From the IMG/VR virus record IMGVR_UViG_3300026382_000006, positions 122,214 through 186,213 of that record: a stretch of DNA of 64,000 bases; one strand, given 5' to 3'. A program made the translations under genes and the position numbers. This DNA comes from a virus. Numbering within the stretch: the stretch's first letter is position 1; every line of letters begins with the position of its first letter. The notes below the pieces were generated by a model. It saw nothing but the letters and a program-made list of their open reading frames with translations. It searched no databases and was not told the DNA's origin. Below are positions 61,962 through 64,000 of the stretch, one piece after another.

Positions 61962-63469
61962 ATTCTAATTTGATTTGTTAACCATCTAAGTAGAGTTTCT
62001 ATACTACCTAGAAAATATCCTTCATCTGGATCAATATCAGTTTTACCTAATAGTTTTTGTATATCCTCTAGTCCCCATAAAAACCATACATAACCTGTAT
62101 TATTTGTTTTAATAGCATATTCAGTTATGATTGATTTAGCTGTAGCGTTTATATCGGATAATGTTGATAAACTTAATTCGTCTGTCAGATTAGTTATAAT
62201 TTCTGTTAATAAACCATCGTTAGCTTTACCGTTTGGTAGTAAATGTTTTGGTATTAAGTACATGCTAGCTAATTTGGTTTTTTCTTTTTGTTTATTTCTC
62301 AATGTTAACATGTCTATAAATTTAGTAATAGCATTATCATATGTTTCTTTATTTATTATTAAATCGTCTCCTTTAACATATCTTACTATTTCAGTAGTAC
62401 CAGGATTCTCACTAGCAATTGTTAATGCTAATCCATATAGCGTATTCAGATTTACTTCAGGATGTTCATTTTTTAATTCAGACCATACTGGTTTTGTTAC
62501 TACAATTTCATAATTGTACTTATCTAATATGTTTACACCAGATACTACTATCTTGTTATTCATAAAGTTTTCTATTCTATCTATAAAATATTTTAGACGA
62601 TTATTTACTTCAGTTAGTAAACCACCTAATGCCTCTCTTAACATAGGTAAATTTTTATCACTTGTTAAATCGAATAGGTTATCCAAAATAATCTGTACTA
62701 CTGTTAATACATATACATCTTTTATTTTTAATTTTGTTATTTTATTATAAATATCTGTTGCTGTAGGTAATGTTAAAATATCAATTGCTTTTGATACAAT
62801 TTCTTCACTATCTTCCAATTGTGTTATCATATCTTCAATAGCCATATTTATTTCTATTTTGTTATTAGCTATCAAATCTGGTAAACTTACAATGTCTAAA
62901 TCTGCATAATTTAATGTAACTACTTTATTAGGATCAAATTTATAAATAGTAGGACTTAACTTATCAAATTCTTTTAGTATATCGAAATAGTATAATTTAT
63001 CCAAAAATGTAATTTTAAACATTTCATTAGGATTTATTGTTTCACTACTGTTTAATAGGTTTTTTAAACTAGCTATATAAGCTTTTAATCCACCATTAAA
63101 CTTTCTATATAGATAAATTTCGTTTAGCATCTTTTTTGCAATCATTTCTATTAGATTACTATCTACATCTGGTATCAATGGCATAAAGTTATCATTATCT
63201 ACCGACTCTAGTTTAACAGTACTAAATATACTATTTAACATTGTCTTTATAGTCCCAGTACATGCTGGATTTTTCTCAGCACATTCTTGTAACATTTCTT
63301 TTATTCTAGTCTCTACTTTAGTGTCTACATAATCTTTTAGTACGTTATTATCCATTCCAGTCAATACTTTTTTAAAATCATCATCCTCAACAGCTATTCT
63401 TTTTAATGTTAGGATAATAATTTCTTTCATTAACGTTTTTATTTTTTTATTGTTTACCTGTCTATCCAT
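61955..63469 (-). CDS. Hypothetical protein, 504 aa
   Basis: The product is not recognised. It is largely helical, with a CAEKNPACTG segment near residue 65, and no membrane segment. The start follows AAGGAGTAATTA. It sits between the RNAP beta piece (upstream) and the broken gene and beta' (downstream), all in the same direction. Phage non-virion RNAPs of the AR9 type carry an extra promoter-recognition subunit of about this size; the position makes that one possibility, but no sequence match supports it. Confidence 0.7.
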   Translation of the reverse strand: MDRQVNNKKIKTLMKEIIILTLKRIAVEDDDFKKVLTGMDNNVLKDYVDTKVETRIKEMLQECAEKNPACTGTIKTMLNSIFSTVKLESVDNDNFMPLIPDVDSNLIEMIAKKMLNEIYLYRKFNGGLKAYIASLKNLLNSSETINPNEMFKITFLDKLYYFDILKEFDKLSPTIYKFDPNKVVTLNYADLDIVSLPDLIANNKIEINMAIEDMITQLEDSEEIVSKAIDILTLPTATDIYNKITKLKIKDVYVLTVVQIILDNLFDLTSDKNLPMLREALGGLLTEVNNRLKYFIDRIENFMNNKIVVSGVNILDKYNYEIVVTKPVWSELKNEHPEVNLNTLYGLALTIASENPGTTEIVRYVKGDDLIINKETYDNAITKFIDMLTLRNKQKEKTKLASMYLIPKHLLPNGKANDGLLTEIITNLTDELSLSTLSDINATAKSIITEYAIKTNNTGYVWFLWGLEDIQKLLGKTDIDPDEGYFLGSIETLLRWLTNQIRIV

Positions 63470-63514
63470 TAATTACTCCTTATTTATCGTATTATTTCAA
63501 CGAAACTAATATTT

Positions 63515-63540
63515 GTATCTGGGAAAATCATCCCAGATAC
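63515..63540 (-). terminator. Hairpin terminator after the RNAP beta piece
   Basis: The 10-bp perfect stem GTATCTGGGA/TCCCAGATAC contains the stop region of the gene at 63528. Confidence 0.65.
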
Positions 63541-64000
63541 ATATCAGCAGCTTTTTTACTGATTTCTCTTAATAATCTAGCAGTAGTACCCATTAGACTA
63601 GGACTGTTAACTATCCTAGCGTAAATTGCTCTAGCACTAAATAATGCATCTATTTCTTTACCAGAGTCAGATACAATCGGATAATTAAATATTTCACCTA
63701 CTGTAGTTTTTAACTGGTTACCAAAAATAGCTTTATCACCTGTTACCATTTTAGATCCTAATCTAAAGTAATATTTAATTTCTATTTTACCTGGATCTAG
63801 AGGTTTTCCTTTTATACTATAACTACTATCTACCTTACCAGTATATTTTTTACCAGTATTTTTATCTACTAAAAATTTCTCAGCATATTCTACTATTTCT
63901 CTTATTGACTCACTCATGTTTTCTTTTTCACAATGGTAAAATACTTTTACATCTATTATTTCACCTTTTACTTTAGCTTTAGGAGTAGTCTTTATAAATC
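63528..64000 (-). CDS. RNA polymerase beta subunit, C-terminal-proximal segment (5' end outside window)
   Basis: The frame is open across the window edge, so the gene begins beyond 64000. The visible 156 residues match the beta segment that follows the hybrid-binding domain. GKIEIKYYFRLGSKMVTGDK followed by AIFGNQLKTTVGEI aligns with the KVYVA ... GDKMAGRHGNKGVISKI block, and GKEIDALFSARAIYARIVNS aligns with the DIVLNPLGVPSRMNIGQ block. The protein then ends, so the beta C-terminal clamp is absent and may be a separate polypeptide (compare 16887-17558). Split beta and beta' subunits are known from phiKZ- and AR9-type phages. An internal ATG at 63917 is not a credible start because the upstream frame continues the match. 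Confidence 0.7.
   Translation of the reverse strand, partial: FIKTTPKAKVKGEIIDVKVFYHCEKENMSESIREIVEYAEKFLVDKNTGKKYTGKVDSSYSIKGKPLDPGKIEIKYYFRLGSKMVTGDKAIFGNQLKTTVGEIFNYPIVSDSGKEIDALFSARAIYARIVNSPSLMGTTARLLREISKKAADMYLG

Noticed and set aside
1-64000. tRNA genes and CRISPR arrays
   Set aside because: Looking through all gaps, no cloverleaf with a TTCGA-type T-loop and no regularly spaced direct repeats were found. A tRNAscan run would settle the former.
1-64000. Recoded stop codons (as in some large phages)
   Set aside because: Genes use TAA, TAG and TGA as ordinary stops, usually followed at once by terminators or next starts.

Overview
The window is a very A+T-rich stretch (roughly 70% or more A+T by eye, not counted) of a large lytic phage of the jumbo, contractile-tailed type related to the phiKZ / AR9 group. 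The evidence is the combination of a large terminase, a phiKZ-type tail sheath and tube, a portal, a family B DNA polymerase piece, a RecA-like recombinase, a tubulin/FtsZ-like GTPase (PhuZ type) and pieces of a phage-encoded multisubunit RNA polymerase. No host genes, rRNA, tRNA, CRISPR array or IS element was recognised. A secreted lytic transglycosylase hints at a Gram-negative host; strong AAGGAG ribosome sites argue against a Bacteroidota host. The host is otherwise unknown. Layout: 1-2.1 kb, end of a DNA polymerase gene (minus). 2.16-2.52 kb, structured intergenic DNA. 2.5-8.0 kb, small genes including a MazG-like hydrolase and an abundant-type 604-residue protein (candidate phage-nucleus shell or major structural protein). 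8.3-31 kb, mixed-strand virion and DNA-metabolism genes: portal, glutamine-rich repeat protein, possible RNAP beta C-terminus, RecA-like ATPase, beta-sandwich virion protein, tail sheath, tail tube, HTH and HU-like proteins, large baseplate-type protein. 31-37 kb, a tight minus-strand run of small genes ending in the tubulin. 37-41 kb, a membrane metallopeptidase with a kinase-like tail motif and a RecJ-type exonuclease. 41-47.3 kb, mostly unknown genes, a KH protein and two tiny membrane proteins. 47.3-48.9 kb, a 1.6 kb region with almost no coding capacity, packed with long inverted repeats and carrying two tiny genes. 48.9-56 kb, terminase, lytic transglycosylase and small genes. 56.2-64 kb, the RNAP region. 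The most striking feature is the RNAP beta' N-terminal gene at 56228-59877 (minus). It is interrupted by two group I introns that flank an exon of only nine bases. Joining the three exons restores the catalytic motif as NGD-FDG-DEM, so the three metal-binding aspartates each come from a different exon. The first intron carries an HNH homing endonuclease inside its P1 loop; the second looks like a copy of the first ribozyme without the endonuclease. Gene expression appears modular. Most transcription units end in a perfect hairpin that often contains the stop codon. Minus-strand units commonly start just after such a hairpin with a shared A/T motif (core TATATATTA[C/T]TAA), then a leader, then a stereotyped AAGGAGTCTAAAATG-like start.
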